A DNA stretch of 56,667 nucleotides from Clostridia bacterium (GCA_017437005.1 JAFSBZ010000040.1:1-56667); one strand, 5' to 3'. Numbered from the stretch's first letter, positions 37,354-48,969 are shown. The notes: generated by a model from the sequence alone, not told the origin. Program-made: numbers and translations.

Positions 37354-39968
37354 TAGTCCTTATATTCCTCCATAATAAAGGCTTCAAACACGTCGCCTTC
37401 TTTAATATCGGCAAATTTTTCAAGACCTATACCGCATTCGTAACCCTGAGCCACCTCTTTTACGTCGTCTTTAAAACGACGGAGAGAACGGATAGCATCT
37501 TCACTAATAACTATACCGTCACGCACCACACGAATTTGACAAGCGCGAGTAACCTTTCCGTTTGTTACGTGGCAGCCGGCAATGGTACCTACATTTGAAA
37601 TCTTGTAGGTATCTCGAACCTCAACTGTACCGAGTATAACCTCACGGAATTTGGGCGCTAACATACCCTTCATAGCGGCTTCTATTTCTTCGATCGCTTC
37701 ATAAATTACGCGATAAGTTCTTACATCAACGCCGTCGCGGTCGGCTGCTGCTTTTGCAACAGCATCAGGACGAACGTTAAAGCCTACAACAATAGCGCCT
37801 GATGCCTGAGCAAGCATTACGTCGGACTCGTTGATTGCGCCAACACCACCGTGAATAACACAAACCTTTACTTCATCGTTAGAAAGCTTTTGAAGGCTAT
37901 CCTTAACCGCCTCTACACTACCCTGAACGTCAGCCTTAACGATTATGTTAAGTTCCTTAAGGTCGCCAACGCTAAGCTGACTAAAGAGATTATCAAGTGT
38001 AACCTTTTCTTTAGCGCTGAAAATTTCGTTTTTAATCTTTTCTTTACGCTGTTCTACAAGCTCACGTGCCAAACGCTCATCTGATACGGCATCAAATCCG
38101 TCACCTGCGTCAGGTGTTTCGGCAAGACCTGTAATCTCAACAGGAACAGATGGGCCGGCAACCTTTACAACCTTGCCGTTTTCATCGGTCATTTGTCTTA
38201 CACGGCCTACCGCTGTACCTGCAACTATAATATCGCCTGCATTTAAAGTACCGTTTTGAACGAGCAACGTAGCAACCGGGCCACGGCCTTTGTCAAGACG
38301 CGCCTCAATTACAACACCCTTTGCTCGACGGTCAGGATTTGCCTTAAGCTCAAGCATTTCGGCAACAAGCAATACGTTTTCAAGCAAGTTGTCAATACCA
38401 TCGTGTGTCTTTGCTGATACGGGAACACATATAATATCGCCACCCCATTCCTCAGGAACGAGCTCGTGCTCGGTAAGCTGTTGCATAATTCTGTCGGGGT
38501 TGGCGGTCGGCTTATCCATTTTATTGATAGCTACTATTATTTGCACCTTAGCAGCCTTTGCGTGATTAATAGCCTCAATGGTTTGTGGCATAATACCGTC
38601 GTCGGCAGCTACTACAAGAATTGCAATATCGGTAGCCATAGCACCACGCTGACGCATAGCGGTAAATGCCGCGTGTCCGGGCGTGTCAAGGAAGGTAATA
38701 TCCTGACCCTTACATTTTACGCGGTAGGCACCTATATGCTGTGTAATACCACCTGCTTCGGTATTTGTAACGGCTGTATCACGAATAGCATCAAGCAAGG
38801 ATGTTTTACCGTGGTCAACGTGACCCATTACAACCACAACAGGACTACGTGGCTTAAGATCCTCGGCAGCATCCTCGGTAACGTCCATAATCTTTTCTTC
38901 GATTGTAACTACAACCTGTCGCTCAATTTTAGCGCCCATTTCGGTAACTACTATTTCTGCGGTGTCATAGTCGATTACCTGATTAACGGTAGCCATCATA
39001 CCAAGCTTTAACAGCTCTTTAATAACCTCGGCAGCAGTCTTTTTCAAAGCGGCAGCAAGCTCGCCAACAGTAATTTCGTCGCCTACAGTAACAGTAATAG
39101 GTGTTTTCTTTATACGCTCAAGCTGCATACGACGCAGTTTGTCTGCCTCGGTTTCGCGCTTTGCGCCCTGAGGACGTTTGTAGTCCTGAGATTTTTGCTT
39201 AATTTTTTGTTTGCGTGAGTAGTTATCGCGCATAGAGTTTGCAGGCGCGATGTTTTCATATTTTTCGTTATATTTTTCAATATTAACATTAGAGGTTCTG
39301 GTATCAACGTGACGAAGCTGAGCGGGGCCGCGATTTGGAGCTTCGCCGCCCTTTTTCTCCTTTTTAGGAGGTGCAACAAGCGGACCGTCGTAAGGCTTGG
39401 TTTCCTTTTTCTCGGTCTTTTTAGTCTCTTCCTTCTTAAGCTCAGTTTTCTTAACCTCTTTTTGAGGATCATCCTTTTTAACCTCGGGCTTTGATTCCTT
39501 TTTAGGTTCAGCTTTTTTAGGCTCTTCTTTTTTCTCGGGAGCTTTTTCTACCTTTTCTTCTTTCTTAGGCGCTTCCTTTTTAGGCGCTTCCTTCTTGGGT
39601 TCTGCCTTTTTAGGTTCGGCTTTTTTAGGCTCCTCTTTCTTTTCGGGCGCTTTGCCTTCAGCCGCAGCGGCAGCAGCCTTTAACTGTTCAAGAATTGCCA
39701 TTTGCTCGGCAAATTTTCTATCCTTTTCATCCTGCTTTTTCTTTGCCTGAGCTGCACGTGTTTCGGCACCCATTGCAAAATATTCGTCAAAGCTTTTTAC
39801 AGCGTTTTTCTTTGTAAGCGCATCAAAAACCATTGCAATTTCATTTTCGATAAGCACGGTTGAAGATTTTTTCTCTTCACCGGTAAGTTTGCCCACAAGC
39901 GCTATAATATCCTTTGAAGACATATTAAAATCCTTGGCTAAATCACTAATCTTATATCTACTTATCAT
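37353..39968 (-). CDS. infB: translation initiation factor IF-2
   Basis: 871 aa. Brings initiator tRNA to the 30S subunit. An N-terminal IF2_N motif (residues 1-50), then a Lys/Glu/Pro/Ala-rich low-complexity linker (about 100-205, PKKAEPKK-type repeats), a second IF2_N (about 300-345), the G domain ([26 protein letters not shown]) and the beta-barrel/C1/C2 domains. The 11-base overlap with ylxQ is usual for this operon. Confidence 0.97.
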   Translation of the reverse strand: MISRYKISDLAKDFNMSSKDIIALVGKLTGEEKKSSTVLIENEIAMVFDALTKKNAVKSFDEYFAMGAETRAAQAKKKQDEKDRKFAEQMAILEQLKAAAAAAEGKAPEKKEEPKKAEPKKAEPKKEAPKKEAPKKEEKVEKAPEKKEEPKKAEPKKESKPEVKKDDPQKEVKKTELKKEETKKTEKKETKPYDGPLVAPPKKEKKGGEAPNRGPAQLRHVDTRTSNVNIEKYNEKYENIAPANSMRDNYSRKQKIKQKSQDYKRPQGAKRETEADKLRRMQLERIKKTPITVTVGDEITVGELAAALKKTAAEVIKELLKLGMMATVNQVIDYDTAEIVVTEMGAKIERQVVVTIEEKIMDVTEDAAEDLKPRSPVVVVMGHVDHGKTSLLDAIRDTAVTNTEAGGITQHIGAYRVKCKGQDITFLDTPGHAAFTAMRQRGAMATDIAILVVAADDGIMPQTIEAINHAKAAKVQIIVAINKMDKPTANPDRIMQQLTEHELVPEEWGGDIICVPVSAKTHDGIDNLLENVLLVAEMLELKANPDRRAKGVVIEARLDKGRGPVATLLVQNGTLNAGDIIVAGTAVGRVRQMTDENGKVVKVAGPSVPVEITGLAETPDAGDGFDAVSDERLARELVEQRKEKIKNEIFSAKEKVTLDNLFSQLSVGDLKELNIIVKADVQGSVEAVKDSLQKLSNDEVKVCVIHGGVGAINESDVMLAQASGAIVVGFNVRPDAVAKAAADRDGVDVRTYRVIYEAIEEIEAAMKGMLAPKFREVILGTVEVRDTYKISNVGTIAGCHVTNGKVTRACQIRVVRDGIVISEDAIRSLRRFKDDVKEVAQGYECGIGLEKFADIKEGDVFEAFIMEEYKD

Positions 39969-40284
39969 TTAAATTCCTCCCTACATCAATCGCTGACAGC
40001 AAGCCCTCTGCAAATGAACTATCGTTCACCGATACTATTCCGCATTTTCTTCCCACCGCATGAGAAAGTGTTTCCATTTCGTAATTGCCTAAAACCAAAA
40101 CCTCGGTTTTATATTTGCTTGCAAAAAAGGTGATTTCTTTTTGCGTTTTTGGTGATACGTCGTTGGCTATCAGCACTATTTTGCTTTTGCTTTGTGCAAG
40201 CGCGGTTTTTACGGCATCAAAACCGTATGAGAGCTTTCCGGCCTTTGCGGCAAACCCAAGCAGTGTTAAAATCTTGTCGTTCAA
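39958..40284 (-). CDS. ylxQ: L7Ae-family ribosomal-like protein YlxQ
   Basis: 108 aa, L7Ae/L30e fold that binds kink-turn RNA. Motifs [22 protein letters not shown] and [14 protein letters not shown]. Its ATG overlaps the stop of rnpM by 4 bases (ATGA). Confidence 0.92.
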   Translation of the reverse strand: MNDKILTLLGFAAKAGKLSYGFDAVKTALAQSKSKIVLIANDVSPKTQKEITFFASKYKTEVLVLGNYEMETLSHAVGRKCGIVSVNDSSFAEGLLSAIDVGRNLNDK

Positions 40285-40547
40285 GAGTTTTCACACTCCT
40301 CAATAAGCCGCGAATATATTTTTTTGTCTATAGGCATTGAAAAGGTATGCGCCAAAGCGTTGATTTTTTCCGCTTTTTTAAGACAATCGCCACACTTACA
40401 AATATATGCGCCGCGACCTGAAAGTTTATTTGTTTTATCAATAACAATTTCGCCGTCAGGTGTCTTTACTATGCGGTTAAGCTCCGCTTTTGGCTTCATT
40501 TCACGACAGCCTATACACATTCGAAGCGGTATCTTTTTTGTTGCCAA
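40281..40547 (-). CDS. rnpM: YlxR-type RNA-binding protein (RnpM)
   Basis: 88 aa, DUF448. RNase P modulator or RNA-binding protein of the nusA operon. Signature RMCIGCREMKPKAELNRIVK and a GRGAYICK turn with Cys residues. Between nusA and ylxQ, as expected. Confidence 0.93.
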   Translation of the reverse strand: MATKKIPLRMCIGCREMKPKAELNRIVKTPDGEIVIDKTNKLSGRGAYICKCGDCLKKAEKINALAHTFSMPIDKKIYSRLIEECENS

Positions 40548-40576
40548 AATAAAACTCTCCTTTATATTTGTATATC

Positions 40577-41662
40577 TTATTCGCCGAAAAATCCGCTTTC
40601 GGGATGAATATCTATCTTCCAGCCTGTAAGCTTTGCGGCAAGACGTACGTTCTGACCCTTGTTACCAATAGCAAGTGATAACTGTGATTCGGGAACGCGT
40701 GCCACGCAAACCTTGGGATCAGCGCTTTGAATTTCTACCGATACAACCTTTGCAGGTGAAAGCGCCTCGCTTACAAAAGCAACGGGATCTTCGCTGTATT
40801 TAACAATATCAATCTTTTCACCTGCCAGCTCTTCAACAATTTTGTTTACACGAGCGCCGCGTTGACCGATACATGCGCCTATGGCATCAATTTCTTCATT
40901 AGCGGACCATACTGCCATTTTAGTGCGGGCGCCTGCCTGACGTGAAATAGACTTAATCTCGATAGTGCCGTCAAAAATTTCAGGAACCTCAGTTTCAAAC
41001 AAACGCTTTACAAGGCCTGGATGTGTACGAGAAAGCATTATGCGTGGACCACGGTCGCTTTCTTTTACGTCAACAACATATACCTTGATGTGAGCGCCTT
41101 CACAAATTTCTTCGTCGGGAACCTGTTCGATTTTTGGTAGTACAGCTTCATTGGTACCAATTTCAAGTATTGCGTTGCCGGTTTTGGGGTCGATACGCTT
41201 AACAAGTGCGGTTATAACCTCGTGGTTGCGGCTTTGGAATTCTGCTAATGCGTGACCGCGCTCAACCTCTCTTACACCCTGACGGAAGTTGTTTTTAGAG
41301 TTTTGAGCAACAATTCTACCAAATTTTTTAGGATCAAGCTTAATATCAATAAATCCGTTATCAATAGCTTTGGGGTCAATTTCCAAAGCATCTGCCATAC
41401 TGATTTGTGTGTATGGATTTTCAACCACGTCTACAATTTCTTTTCTGGCAGTAATGCTAAAAATTTCGTTTTCAACATCAATAACGCAGGTAACAATCTC
41501 GTTACCGCCAAAATCTTTACGTGCAGCTACTGTAATAGCGTCGGCTATTTTATCTGCAATAAATTCAACCGGAACGCCCTTTTCCTGTTCCATAAGTCTA
41601 AGAGCCGCAAAAAGCTCTTTGTTATCCTTTTTTTCCTTTGCTGTCATTTTTACTCGTGCCAT
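40577..41662 (-). CDS. nusA: transcription termination/antitermination factor NusA
   Basis: 361 aa, the short Firmicutes form: NusA N-terminal domain, S1 and two KH domains. Seen as GNEIVTCVIDVEN, GTNEAVLPKIEQVPDE, IGACIGQRGARVNKIVEEL and LAIGNKGQNVRLAAKLTGWKIDI. GAGG lies 10 bases upstream of the ATG. Confidence 0.96.
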   Translation of the reverse strand: MARVKMTAKEKKDNKELFAALRLMEQEKGVPVEFIADKIADAITVAARKDFGGNEIVTCVIDVENEIFSITARKEIVDVVENPYTQISMADALEIDPKAIDNGFIDIKLDPKKFGRIVAQNSKNNFRQGVREVERGHALAEFQSRNHEVITALVKRIDPKTGNAILEIGTNEAVLPKIEQVPDEEICEGAHIKVYVVDVKESDRGPRIMLSRTHPGLVKRLFETEVPEIFDGTIEIKSISRQAGARTKMAVWSANEEIDAIGACIGQRGARVNKIVEELAGEKIDIVKYSEDPVAFVSEALSPAKVVSVEIQSADPKVCVARVPESQLSLAIGNKGQNVRLAAKLTGWKIDIHPESGFFGE

Positions 41663-41692
41663 TTTGTAATTACCTCTATTCTTTAATATGTT

Positions 41693-42145
41693 TTAGTATG
41701 CTTCAAATATATAAACCTTTGAAAAGCTTCCTTTTTCAAAGTGTGTTTCTGCATCTTCAATTTGAAGTGTGATTCCGCCGTCATAATTTTTAAGTACACC
41801 GGTAAATTCTTTTTTACCGTCTATTGCCTTAAAAAGTTTTACGGTTATCTCTTTACCTATGCCGTACTCAAAATGATGTGGGCGGATAAGCTCTCGGTCG
41901 ATACCGGGGGAACAAACCTCTAGATAATATGAGCAATCAATTGGGTCCGCCTCGTCAATCACGGGGTCTATTGCGTGAGATACGTCGGTGCAATCGTTAA
42001 TGCTTATACCTTCGGGCTTATCGATAAAAACGCGCAAATAGTGTGATGCGCCCTCTTTTACAAAACGAACATCCCAAAGCGTTACGCCACACGACTCAAC
42101 AGTCGGCTTTACAAGGTCATAAACCTTATCGGCTATACTTGCCAT
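41693..42145 (-). CDS. rimP: ribosome maturation factor RimP
   Basis: 150 aa. 30S assembly factor; first gene of the operon. Family sequence includes VRFVKEGASHYLRVFIDKPEGISINDCT and the C-terminal Sm-like barrel. AAGGA is 12 bases upstream, slightly far. The leader carries a terminator-like hairpin. Confidence 0.95.
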   Translation of the reverse strand: MASIADKVYDLVKPTVESCGVTLWDVRFVKEGASHYLRVFIDKPEGISINDCTDVSHAIDPVIDEADPIDCSYYLEVCSPGIDRELIRPHHFEYGIGKEITVKLFKAIDGKKEFTGVLKNYDGGITLQIEDAETHFEKGSFSKVYIFEAY

Positions 42146-42173
42146 AAGATTACTTCATCCTTTCTTTGTACAT

Positions 42174-42202
42174 AAAAAGTGAGCGGACACCAGTCCACTC
42201 AC
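42174..42202 (-). terminator. attenuator-like hairpin in the rimP leader
   Basis: Minus strand stem GTGAGTGGAC/GTCCGCTCAC (one G-U), loop TGGT, followed by TTTTT. It lies between the promoter (42229-42256) and rimP, so it would stop most transcripts unless relieved. Confidence 0.75.
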
Positions 42203-42228
42203 CTTTCCTAAAGTTATTCGTTACACAT

Positions 42229-42256
42229 ATTATAACACAAAACAAAATAAAATCAA
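42229..42256 (-). promoter_or_regulatory. promoter of the rimP operon
   Basis: Minus strand TTGATT, 16-bp spacer, TATAAT, 30 bp before the leader hairpin. Confidence 0.8.
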
Positions 42257-42264
42257 GTGTTTTT

Positions 42265-43113
42265 TTAATTAGAAAACGCAAAGTATAAAATAACCGCAAT
42301 ACCTAAAACAATTCTATATACACCGAACGCCTTAAAGTCGTGCTTTTTGATATATGACACCAAGAATTTGATTGCAAGAATTGATACCACGAAAGATACC
42401 ACACAACCAACAAGCATAATGATAATTTCGTTGGTTGTAAAGGCAAAACCATCCATAAAGAATTTAAGCAACTTTATTGCGCTTGCACCAAACATTGCGG
42501 GAATACCCAAAAAGAACGAAAATTCTGCCGCAACGGTACGTGATGTACCCAGCAGCGAGGCACCCAGAATGGTAGAGCCGCTGCGCGAGGTGCCCGGCAC
42601 TAACGACAAGCACTGAATAATACCTATGTAAAGAGCTGTCAAATACGGCATTTTATTAAGGTCGGTAATCTTTTCTCGTTTTTTTAGGCTTTCTATTACT
42701 ATAAACAATATACCATAAGCTATAAGCGCGCCTGCAACAACGTAAGCACGCATATCGCCTGTAAGCATTGCATCAATTTGGTCATCAAAAGCAAGACCTA
42801 TAATTGCCGCAGGAATGCTTGCAATTAAAATTTTTACCCAAAGTAAAATTTTATCTGTATCGACAATTTTTTTACCCTCTTGACGTTTTAAATTAAACGG
42901 CCATAGCTTACTCCAAAAAAGTATAACCACCGCCAAAATAGCGCCAAGCTGGATTACCACCAAAAAAATGTCCATAAACTCGTCGCGAGCATTTAGTTTC
43001 ATAAACTCGTCAACCAAAATCATATGACCGGTACTGCTTATGGGCAGCCACTCGGTTATACCCTCTACAATGCCGAGTATCACCGTTTTAATTATTTCAA
43101 AAATGTTTGGCAT
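42265..43113 (-). CDS. uppP: undecaprenyl-diphosphatase
   Basis: 282 aa, eight or so membrane helices. Recycles undecaprenyl pyrophosphate for cell-wall synthesis; confers bacitracin resistance when abundant. Both BacA motifs are present: GIVEGITEWLPISSTGH and VPGTSRSGSTI. GAGGT lies 9 bases before the ATG. Downstream of glgA but separated by a hairpin. Confidence 0.95.
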   Translation of the reverse strand: MPNIFEIIKTVILGIVEGITEWLPISSTGHMILVDEFMKLNARDEFMDIFLVVIQLGAILAVVILFWSKLWPFNLKRQEGKKIVDTDKILLWVKILIASIPAAIIGLAFDDQIDAMLTGDMRAYVVAGALIAYGILFIVIESLKKREKITDLNKMPYLTALYIGIIQCLSLVPGTSRSGSTILGASLLGTSRTVAAEFSFFLGIPAMFGASAIKLLKFFMDGFAFTTNEIIIMLVGCVVSFVVSILAIKFLVSYIKKHDFKAFGVYRIVLGIAVILYFAFSN

Positions 43114-43121
43114 AAATTATG

Positions 43122-43160
43122 TACCTCATTCAATTTGCAGGGCGCATTATACGCCCTGCA
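43122..43160. terminator. hairpin between glgA and uppP
   Basis: GCAGGGCG/CGCCCTGC stem with a 7-base loop. The T tract is on the plus side only, so on the glg strand it may act as an RNA processing or stability element rather than a full terminator. Confidence 0.45.
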
Positions 43161-43170
43161 ATATTTTTAA

Positions 43171-44595
43171 TTATTTTTTGCCTACAAGCTCTTTATAAAG
43201 ACCTATATACGCGCCTGCCGATGCACCCCAACTGTTGTTACAGTTCATACCGCGCTTACGTAATATATCCCAGCCTTTTTTATCACTATAGCCTGCCAAT
43301 GCGCGCCAAACGGCTTCTTGCATTTCGTGAGCATTAAAGTTCTTAAATGTAAAGCCATTACCCTCGCCGTCGCCGCTGTCTGTGATAGTATCGTTAAGGC
43401 CGCCCGTTTCACGAACGATAGGCACCGTGCCGTAGCGAAGCGCCACCATTTGCGCCAAGCCGCAGGGTTCGCTCTTACTTGGCATTAGGAATATATCGGC
43501 TCCCGCATAAATGCGATGAGCAAGAGTTGCATCAAAGCCGATTTTAAGGCCAACCTTATCAGGATATTTCTGAGACATTTCATAGAAAAAGCTTTCAAAT
43601 TCATATTCACCCGAGCCCAAAATTACAAACTGAACGTCAGCCTGTAAAATCTCCTCAAAAACGTGCTTTACAAGGTCAAGTCCCTTATGCTTTACAAGAC
43701 GGGTTACAATACCTATAACCGGTGTATCCGCCTTTTCGGGAAGTCCCATTTGTTTTTGAAGCTCCGATTTATTTTTGGCTTTATCCTTGATTTTATCTAC
43801 AGTAAAGTTTTTAAATATCATCGGGTCGGTTTCGGGGTTATAAACGTCATAGTCTATACCATTTACTATACCCGTTAGCTTATAGGTAAATTGCTTTAAG
43901 ATATTATCAAGGCCGTGCGAATAATAGGGCTCTAATATTTCACGGGCATAGGTTGGAGATACGGTTGTAACCTTGTCGGCGCACTGAATTGCGCCTTTCA
44001 TAAGGTTAACGCAGCCGTCATATTCAACCAAGCTCTCCCTTCCGGGAAGAAGACCAAGCAGGTCGTTGTAAAGCTCCATACCATATTTGCCCTGATACTG
44101 AATGTTGTGAATGGTAAATACTGTCTTTATATCACTGTAAAGCGGATCGGCCTTATAATATTCATTAAGATATACAGGCACCATAGCGGTTTGCCAGTCG
44201 TTACAATGAATAATATCAGGCTTAAAGTTAATATACGGTAATATTTCAAGTACGGCACGTGAGAAAAATGCATAACGCTCGGCGTCATCATAGTGGCCGT
44301 AAAGCATATCACGCTTAAAGTAATATTCATTATCCAAAAGATAATAAATTACCCCGTCCATATGTGCTTCAAATATACCGCAATACTGTCTGCGCCACGA
44401 TACAGGTACAGTAATACTACCTACGAAGGTCATTTTTTCACGAAGCTCAGGTTTTATGGTGCTGTAAAGCGGCATAACCACGCGACAGCCAACCAGTCTT
44501 TTGCGTAGTGCCTTAGGCAGTGCGCCCGAAACATCAGCAAGACCACCCGACATTGCAAAGGGCAGTGCCTCGCTTGTTGCAAATAAAATTTTCAT
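43171..44595 (-). CDS. glgA: glycogen synthase (ADP-glucose type)
   Basis: 474 aa, GT5 glycosyltransferase. Elongates glycogen from ADP-glucose. N-terminal SEALPFAMSGGLADVSGALP and C-terminal PSKSEPCGLAQMVALRYGTVPIVRETGGL are typical. The usual KxGGL lysine reads Met (MSGGL). Whether this is a lineage variant cannot be judged here. Last gene of glgBCDA, 16 bases after glgD. Confidence 0.95.
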   Translation of the reverse strand: MKILFATSEALPFAMSGGLADVSGALPKALRKRLVGCRVVMPLYSTIKPELREKMTFVGSITVPVSWRRQYCGIFEAHMDGVIYYLLDNEYYFKRDMLYGHYDDAERYAFFSRAVLEILPYINFKPDIIHCNDWQTAMVPVYLNEYYKADPLYSDIKTVFTIHNIQYQGKYGMELYNDLLGLLPGRESLVEYDGCVNLMKGAIQCADKVTTVSPTYAREILEPYYSHGLDNILKQFTYKLTGIVNGIDYDVYNPETDPMIFKNFTVDKIKDKAKNKSELQKQMGLPEKADTPVIGIVTRLVKHKGLDLVKHVFEEILQADVQFVILGSGEYEFESFFYEMSQKYPDKVGLKIGFDATLAHRIYAGADIFLMPSKSEPCGLAQMVALRYGTVPIVRETGGLNDTITDSGDGEGNGFTFKNFNAHEMQEAVWRALAGYSDKKGWDILRKRGMNCNNSWGASAGAYIGLYKELVGKK

Positions 44596-44611
44596 AAATT
44601 TCTCCTAAATT

Positions 44612-45730
44612 TTAAAGAGTCTGATTCTTTTCTACAAAAAAGGCTTGTTCGTCTGTTCCCTTAATAACCATTCCTGCATTTACTGTTGCATTTTTATCGG
44701 AAACAACCTTATCAAGCTGAGCGTTTTCGTTTACGGTAACACCCTGCATAAGAATACTGTTTTCTACAACGGCGCCCTTTTCAACCTTTACGCCTCTAAA
44801 AAGTACAGAGTTTTTAACGGTGCCTTCTATAACACAACCCTCTGCCACCAAAGAGTTGGTAACGCTTGACTGTGTACCATAGCGTGTGGGCATATCGTCA
44901 CGGGTTTTGGTGTATATAGGACGCTCGCGATTAAACAGATCTTTACGAACATCGGTGTTAAGCAATTCAAAGTTTGCGCGTCGATATGCTTTTGGACAGT
45001 CCATAATAGCGGCATAGCCCTTGTGCTCGTATGCCATAACCTTAAGAGTACCAAGGTTTGCCGATATAAGATCATCGTTTATTGTATCGCCGCCTGTTTC
45101 GTATGATTTTTTTACTATGTCGATAAGCTTTTCACGGTCAAACACATATACACCCATACTGCGACAGTCGTCTGCGGCAATTTTTGCAGGGAAGCCCGTA
45201 AGCAAAACTCTACCATCCTTGCCAACGTCGAGCGCCATTGTGTTGTCGCCGTTGGTAATTTCGAGTCCTCGGCGGCAAACAACAGTAATATCTGCATTGT
45301 TGCTTGTATGAGTTTTTATAACCTCTGAAATATTTATGTTTGCTACTGTACGAGCATCGTAAACCACAATATGCTTTGCGTTACAACGAACCATAAAGTC
45401 CATTGCGCCGTAAAGCGCTTCAACGTGATTTTGATAAAGACGCACACGACTTACGTTGTAAGGCGGCAATATTCTTATACCGCCGCTTTTGCGGTCAAGA
45501 TCCCAATGCATACCACTACCCAAATGATCCATAAGAGAACGGTATTTTTCCTTTGTTATTATTCCAATATTGGAAACTCCCGCATTAACGAGGTTTGAAA
45601 GACAAAAGTCTATAAGACGGTATCTGCCGCCAAAAGGAACAGAGGCAATTGATCTTTTTTTGGTTAATCGCTCAATTGTTTCGTCATGAGCATTTGCAAA
45701 AACAATACCTGCTACACTTGATGAAATCAT
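44612..45730 (-). CDS. glgD: GlgD, ADP-glucose pyrophosphorylase regulatory subunit
   Basis: 372 aa. Related to GlgC, but the N-terminal nucleotide-binding GGxGxRL is replaced by ANAHDETIERL, as in the non-catalytic or weakly catalytic GlgD of Firmicutes, which pairs with GlgC. The left-handed beta-helix C-terminal repeats (SVLFRGVKVEKGAVVENSIL) are present. Its ATG overlaps the glgC stop by one base. Confidence 0.94.
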   Translation of the reverse strand: MISSSVAGIVFANAHDETIERLTKKRSIASVPFGGRYRLIDFCLSNLVNAGVSNIGIITKEKYRSLMDHLGSGMHWDLDRKSGGIRILPPYNVSRVRLYQNHVEALYGAMDFMVRCNAKHIVVYDARTVANINISEVIKTHTSNNADITVVCRRGLEITNGDNTMALDVGKDGRVLLTGFPAKIAADDCRSMGVYVFDREKLIDIVKKSYETGGDTINDDLISANLGTLKVMAYEHKGYAAIMDCPKAYRRANFELLNTDVRKDLFNRERPIYTKTRDDMPTRYGTQSSVTNSLVAEGCVIEGTVKNSVLFRGVKVEKGAVVENSILMQGVTVNENAQLDKVVSDKNATVNAGMVIKGTDEQAFFVEKNQTL

Positions 45731-46941
45731 TACGCTTCCTCCTTTTTTACATCTTCGGTTATCATTTCTTTAGCGCCAACTATTGCGCCCTTGCCTACAG
45801 TTACACCGCTACCTATTACGGTAATACCAAAATCTTCGGGCGGTATTTCGCTTGGGTCTTTACCAATAACCGCATTTTCTTCTACGACAACGTCTTCTGC
45901 AATAATTGCGTATTTTACCTTAGCACCTTTTTTAATTACAGCGCCCGGCATTACAAGTGAATAATCAACGCTTGCACCCTCTTCAACAGTTACGTTTTCA
46001 AAAAGGATAGAATAGTCAAGCGCGCCGTAAACCTCGCAACCGTCGGTAACAAGTGAATGCTCTACCTTGGCTGTATCGGAGATATACTGCGGCGGTAAGG
46101 CTACCGTGCGAGAATAAATTCTCCAATTTCTATCAGACAGATTAAGGTCGATATTAGGATTAAGCAGGTCGAGGTTTGCTTCCCAAAGTGAATCAACAGT
46201 ACCTACGTCTTTCCAATAATCGCTAAAGCGATAAACCATCATAAGCTCGCCGGCTGATAGCATCAACGGAATGACGTTTTTACCAAAGTCGTTGTCAGAG
46301 TCGGGATTTTCGTTATCCTCGGTGAGATATTTTTTAAGCTTTTCCCAAGTAAATACGTAAATACCCATCGAAGCCAACTGGCTCTTGGGGTTCTTGGGTT
46401 TTTCTTCAAATTCATAAATACTTCCGTCATCGTTGGTGTTCATAATACCAAAGCGTGATGCTTCTTCGAGGGATACCTCTAAAACAGAGATTGTACAAGC
46501 GGCGCCTGTAGCCTCGTGCTGTTCTATCATTTTAGAATAGTCCATTTTATAGATGTGGTCGCCCGAAAGAATAAGCACGTACTGTGGATTGTATCTTTCA
46601 ATAAATTCAAGGTTTTGATAAATAGCATTTGCAGTGCCCTTGTACCAGTCGCCGCCCTTTTGACCCTGATATGGAGGCAAAATATGCACGCCACCATTTA
46701 AGCGGTCGAGATCCCACGGCTTGCCCGAACCAACATAATCGTTAAGCTCAAGCGGCTTATACTGGGTTAATATACCCACGGTATCAATGCCTGAGTTTGT
46801 GCAGTTTGACAACGGAAAGTCGATAATTCGATACTTACCGCCATAAGGTACCGCAGGTTTTGCTATTTTGCCCGTAAGCACTCCAAGTCGGCTACCCTGT
46901 CCACCGGCAAGAAGCATTGCAACACATTTTTTCTTAATCAC
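45730..46941 (-). CDS. glgC: glucose-1-phosphate adenylyltransferase
   Basis: 403 aa. Makes ADP-glucose, the committed step of glycogen synthesis. [43 protein letters not shown] and the beta-helix C-terminus are all intact. Second gene of the operon. Confidence 0.96.
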   Translation of the reverse strand: MIKKKCVAMLLAGGQGSRLGVLTGKIAKPAVPYGGKYRIIDFPLSNCTNSGIDTVGILTQYKPLELNDYVGSGKPWDLDRLNGGVHILPPYQGQKGGDWYKGTANAIYQNLEFIERYNPQYVLILSGDHIYKMDYSKMIEQHEATGAACTISVLEVSLEEASRFGIMNTNDDGSIYEFEEKPKNPKSQLASMGIYVFTWEKLKKYLTEDNENPDSDNDFGKNVIPLMLSAGELMMVYRFSDYWKDVGTVDSLWEANLDLLNPNIDLNLSDRNWRIYSRTVALPPQYISDTAKVEHSLVTDGCEVYGALDYSILFENVTVEEGASVDYSLVMPGAVIKKGAKVKYAIIAEDVVVEENAVIGKDPSEIPPEDFGITVIGSGVTVGKGAIVGAKEMITEDVKKEEA

Positions 46942-46969
46942 AAAAACATCTCCTTTTTCTTTTACCTTT

Positions 46970-48853
46970 TTATTTAGAATTATTTTTTACAGTTTTTCTT
47001 TTTTTGGGTACTTTATAATATGTTACCGAAAGCGCAGGTATGTCGAGAGAAACAGAATTTTCATATCCGTGCATGGCAATATTCTCACTCTTGTATGAAT
47101 CAGACACGCCGCCTGAACCACCGTATTTGCAGTCTGCTGACGTAAACAACGTTTTATAGCTGCCTGCCGTGGGTACACCTATGCGATAGTCGTGACGGTC
47201 AACAGGTACAAAGTTACAAACGCATATTATCTCGTCGCCTGCTTTATTTATTCTACGGAAAGAAATTATACTTTGAGTATAATCGTCATTAGATATCCAA
47301 TTAAAGCCTTCCCAAGAATAATCTACCTCCCAGAACTGACTGTTCTTTAAATAGAATTTGTTAAGGTCTTTAACATAATCGTGCATTTGTCGGTGTGCAT
47401 CGTAGTCGAGCAGCAGCCAATCAAGCGCGGAATCATATTTCCACTCGATAAACTGACCAAATTCCTGACCCATAAAGAGTAGCTTTTTACCTGGGTGCGC
47501 CATCATATACGCGTAAAAGGCACGCAGATTGTCAAATTTATCCTTGTACTCACCAGGCATTTTATTTATAAGTGAGCACTTGCCGTGAACCACCTCATCA
47601 TGCGAGATAGGTAACACAAAATTTTCACTAAAAGCATAAAAGAACGAAAATGTCAAACAGTCGTGATTGTGCTTTCTAAAGAATGGGTCAAGCGACATAT
47701 AGCGAAGCATATCGTTCATCCAACCCATATTCCACTTAAAGTTAAAACCAAGACCACCATCACAAGCTGGCTTTGTAACCATAGGCCACGCGGTTGATTC
47801 CTCGGCAATCATCATAACCTTGGGGTTTGCGCTAAATGCAGCCTCGTTTACACGTCTCAGCAGTTCAATTGCCTCTAAATGCTCTCGTCCACCGTAGCTG
47901 TTTGGCAACCACTCACCACCGTTACGACCGTAATCGAGATAAAGCATAGATGCTACCGCATCAACGCGAAGACCATCTATATGATACTCTTTAAGCCAAA
48001 ATACTGCGCTGGATATTAGAAAGTTCATAACCTGAACCTTGCCGTAATCGAACACGCAGGTTCCCCACTCTTTATGCTCACCCTTACGGTCATCAGCGTA
48101 TTCATAACAGGGCGTACCGTCGAAGCGGTAAAGACCAAACTCGTCTTTAGGGAAATGAGCAGGCACCCAGTCAAGAATTACACCTATTCCCGCGCCGTGC
48201 ATAATATCAACAAACCTTTTAAAGTCGGCAGGTGTACCAAAGCGTGATGTGGGGGCAAAATAACCCGTCACCTGATAGCCCCACGAGCCCTCAAACGGAT
48301 GCTCGGTAAGCGGCATAAGCTCTATGTGGGTATATCCCATCTTTTTTACATATTTAGAAATCTCTTTTGCGGCGGTTACGTAATCGTAGGTGTTGCCGTC
48401 AGGAAAGCGCTGCCAAGAGCCCAAATGAACCTCGTAAATATTTACAGGAGAATTTATTATATCCTTTTGGCTTTGGGCCTCAATCCACTCGCTATCACCC
48501 CAAGAGTAACCATCGTCGGCATATACCTTTGACGCGTTGGCAGGCGCCGTTTCAAAATGGCGCGCGTACGGGTCGCTTTTAAGCGTTACCTTACCATCAG
48601 GCGAAGTTACCGCATATTTATAGCTTTCAAAATTTTTAATACCGTTTATTTGCGTTTCCCACACACCGTCGGCTATGCGATGCATTTGATTGCTTTGTGT
48701 GTTCCAACCGTTAAAATCGCCAACCACACTTACAGCCTGAGCTGCGGGCGCCCAAACACGAAAGGTAGCAATATCGCCCGACAAAAACGAGCCTAAATAT
48801 TCGTAAGCGTTATTTATTATATGCCCGTTAAAGCCATTATCAAAATCCCTCAT
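46970..48853 (-). CDS. glgB: 1,4-alpha-glucan branching enzyme
   Basis: 627 aa, GH13. CBM48 domain (about 15-110), catalytic barrel with [18 protein letters not shown] (nucleophile Asp), MIAEESTAW (acid Glu) and [12 protein letters not shown]. Adds alpha-1,6 branches to glycogen. Intact and of normal length. First gene of glgBCDA; AAAGGA precedes the ATG. Confidence 0.97.
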   Translation of the reverse strand: MRDFDNGFNGHIINNAYEYLGSFLSGDIATFRVWAPAAQAVSVVGDFNGWNTQSNQMHRIADGVWETQINGIKNFESYKYAVTSPDGKVTLKSDPYARHFETAPANASKVYADDGYSWGDSEWIEAQSQKDIINSPVNIYEVHLGSWQRFPDGNTYDYVTAAKEISKYVKKMGYTHIELMPLTEHPFEGSWGYQVTGYFAPTSRFGTPADFKRFVDIMHGAGIGVILDWVPAHFPKDEFGLYRFDGTPCYEYADDRKGEHKEWGTCVFDYGKVQVMNFLISSAVFWLKEYHIDGLRVDAVASMLYLDYGRNGGEWLPNSYGGREHLEAIELLRRVNEAAFSANPKVMMIAEESTAWPMVTKPACDGGLGFNFKWNMGWMNDMLRYMSLDPFFRKHNHDCLTFSFFYAFSENFVLPISHDEVVHGKCSLINKMPGEYKDKFDNLRAFYAYMMAHPGKKLLFMGQEFGQFIEWKYDSALDWLLLDYDAHRQMHDYVKDLNKFYLKNSQFWEVDYSWEGFNWISNDDYTQSIISFRRINKAGDEIICVCNFVPVDRHDYRIGVPTAGSYKTLFTSADCKYGGSGGVSDSYKSENIAMHGYENSVSLDIPALSVTYYKVPKKRKTVKNNSK

Positions 48854-48894
48854 TTTTACATCCTTTCTTCAAAACTGCACATTTTTACGCGTTT

Positions 48895-48923
48895 ATTATA
48901 CCAAACCAAACTTATATTTTCAA
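48895..48923 (-). promoter_or_regulatory. promoter of glgBCDA
   Basis: Minus strand TTGAAA, 17-bp spacer, TATAAT, about 40 bp before glgB. Confidence 0.85.
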
Positions 48924-48969
48924 TACTTTTTGTTAAAAAATGGGAAATATTTTTATTTCCATTTCTGCT

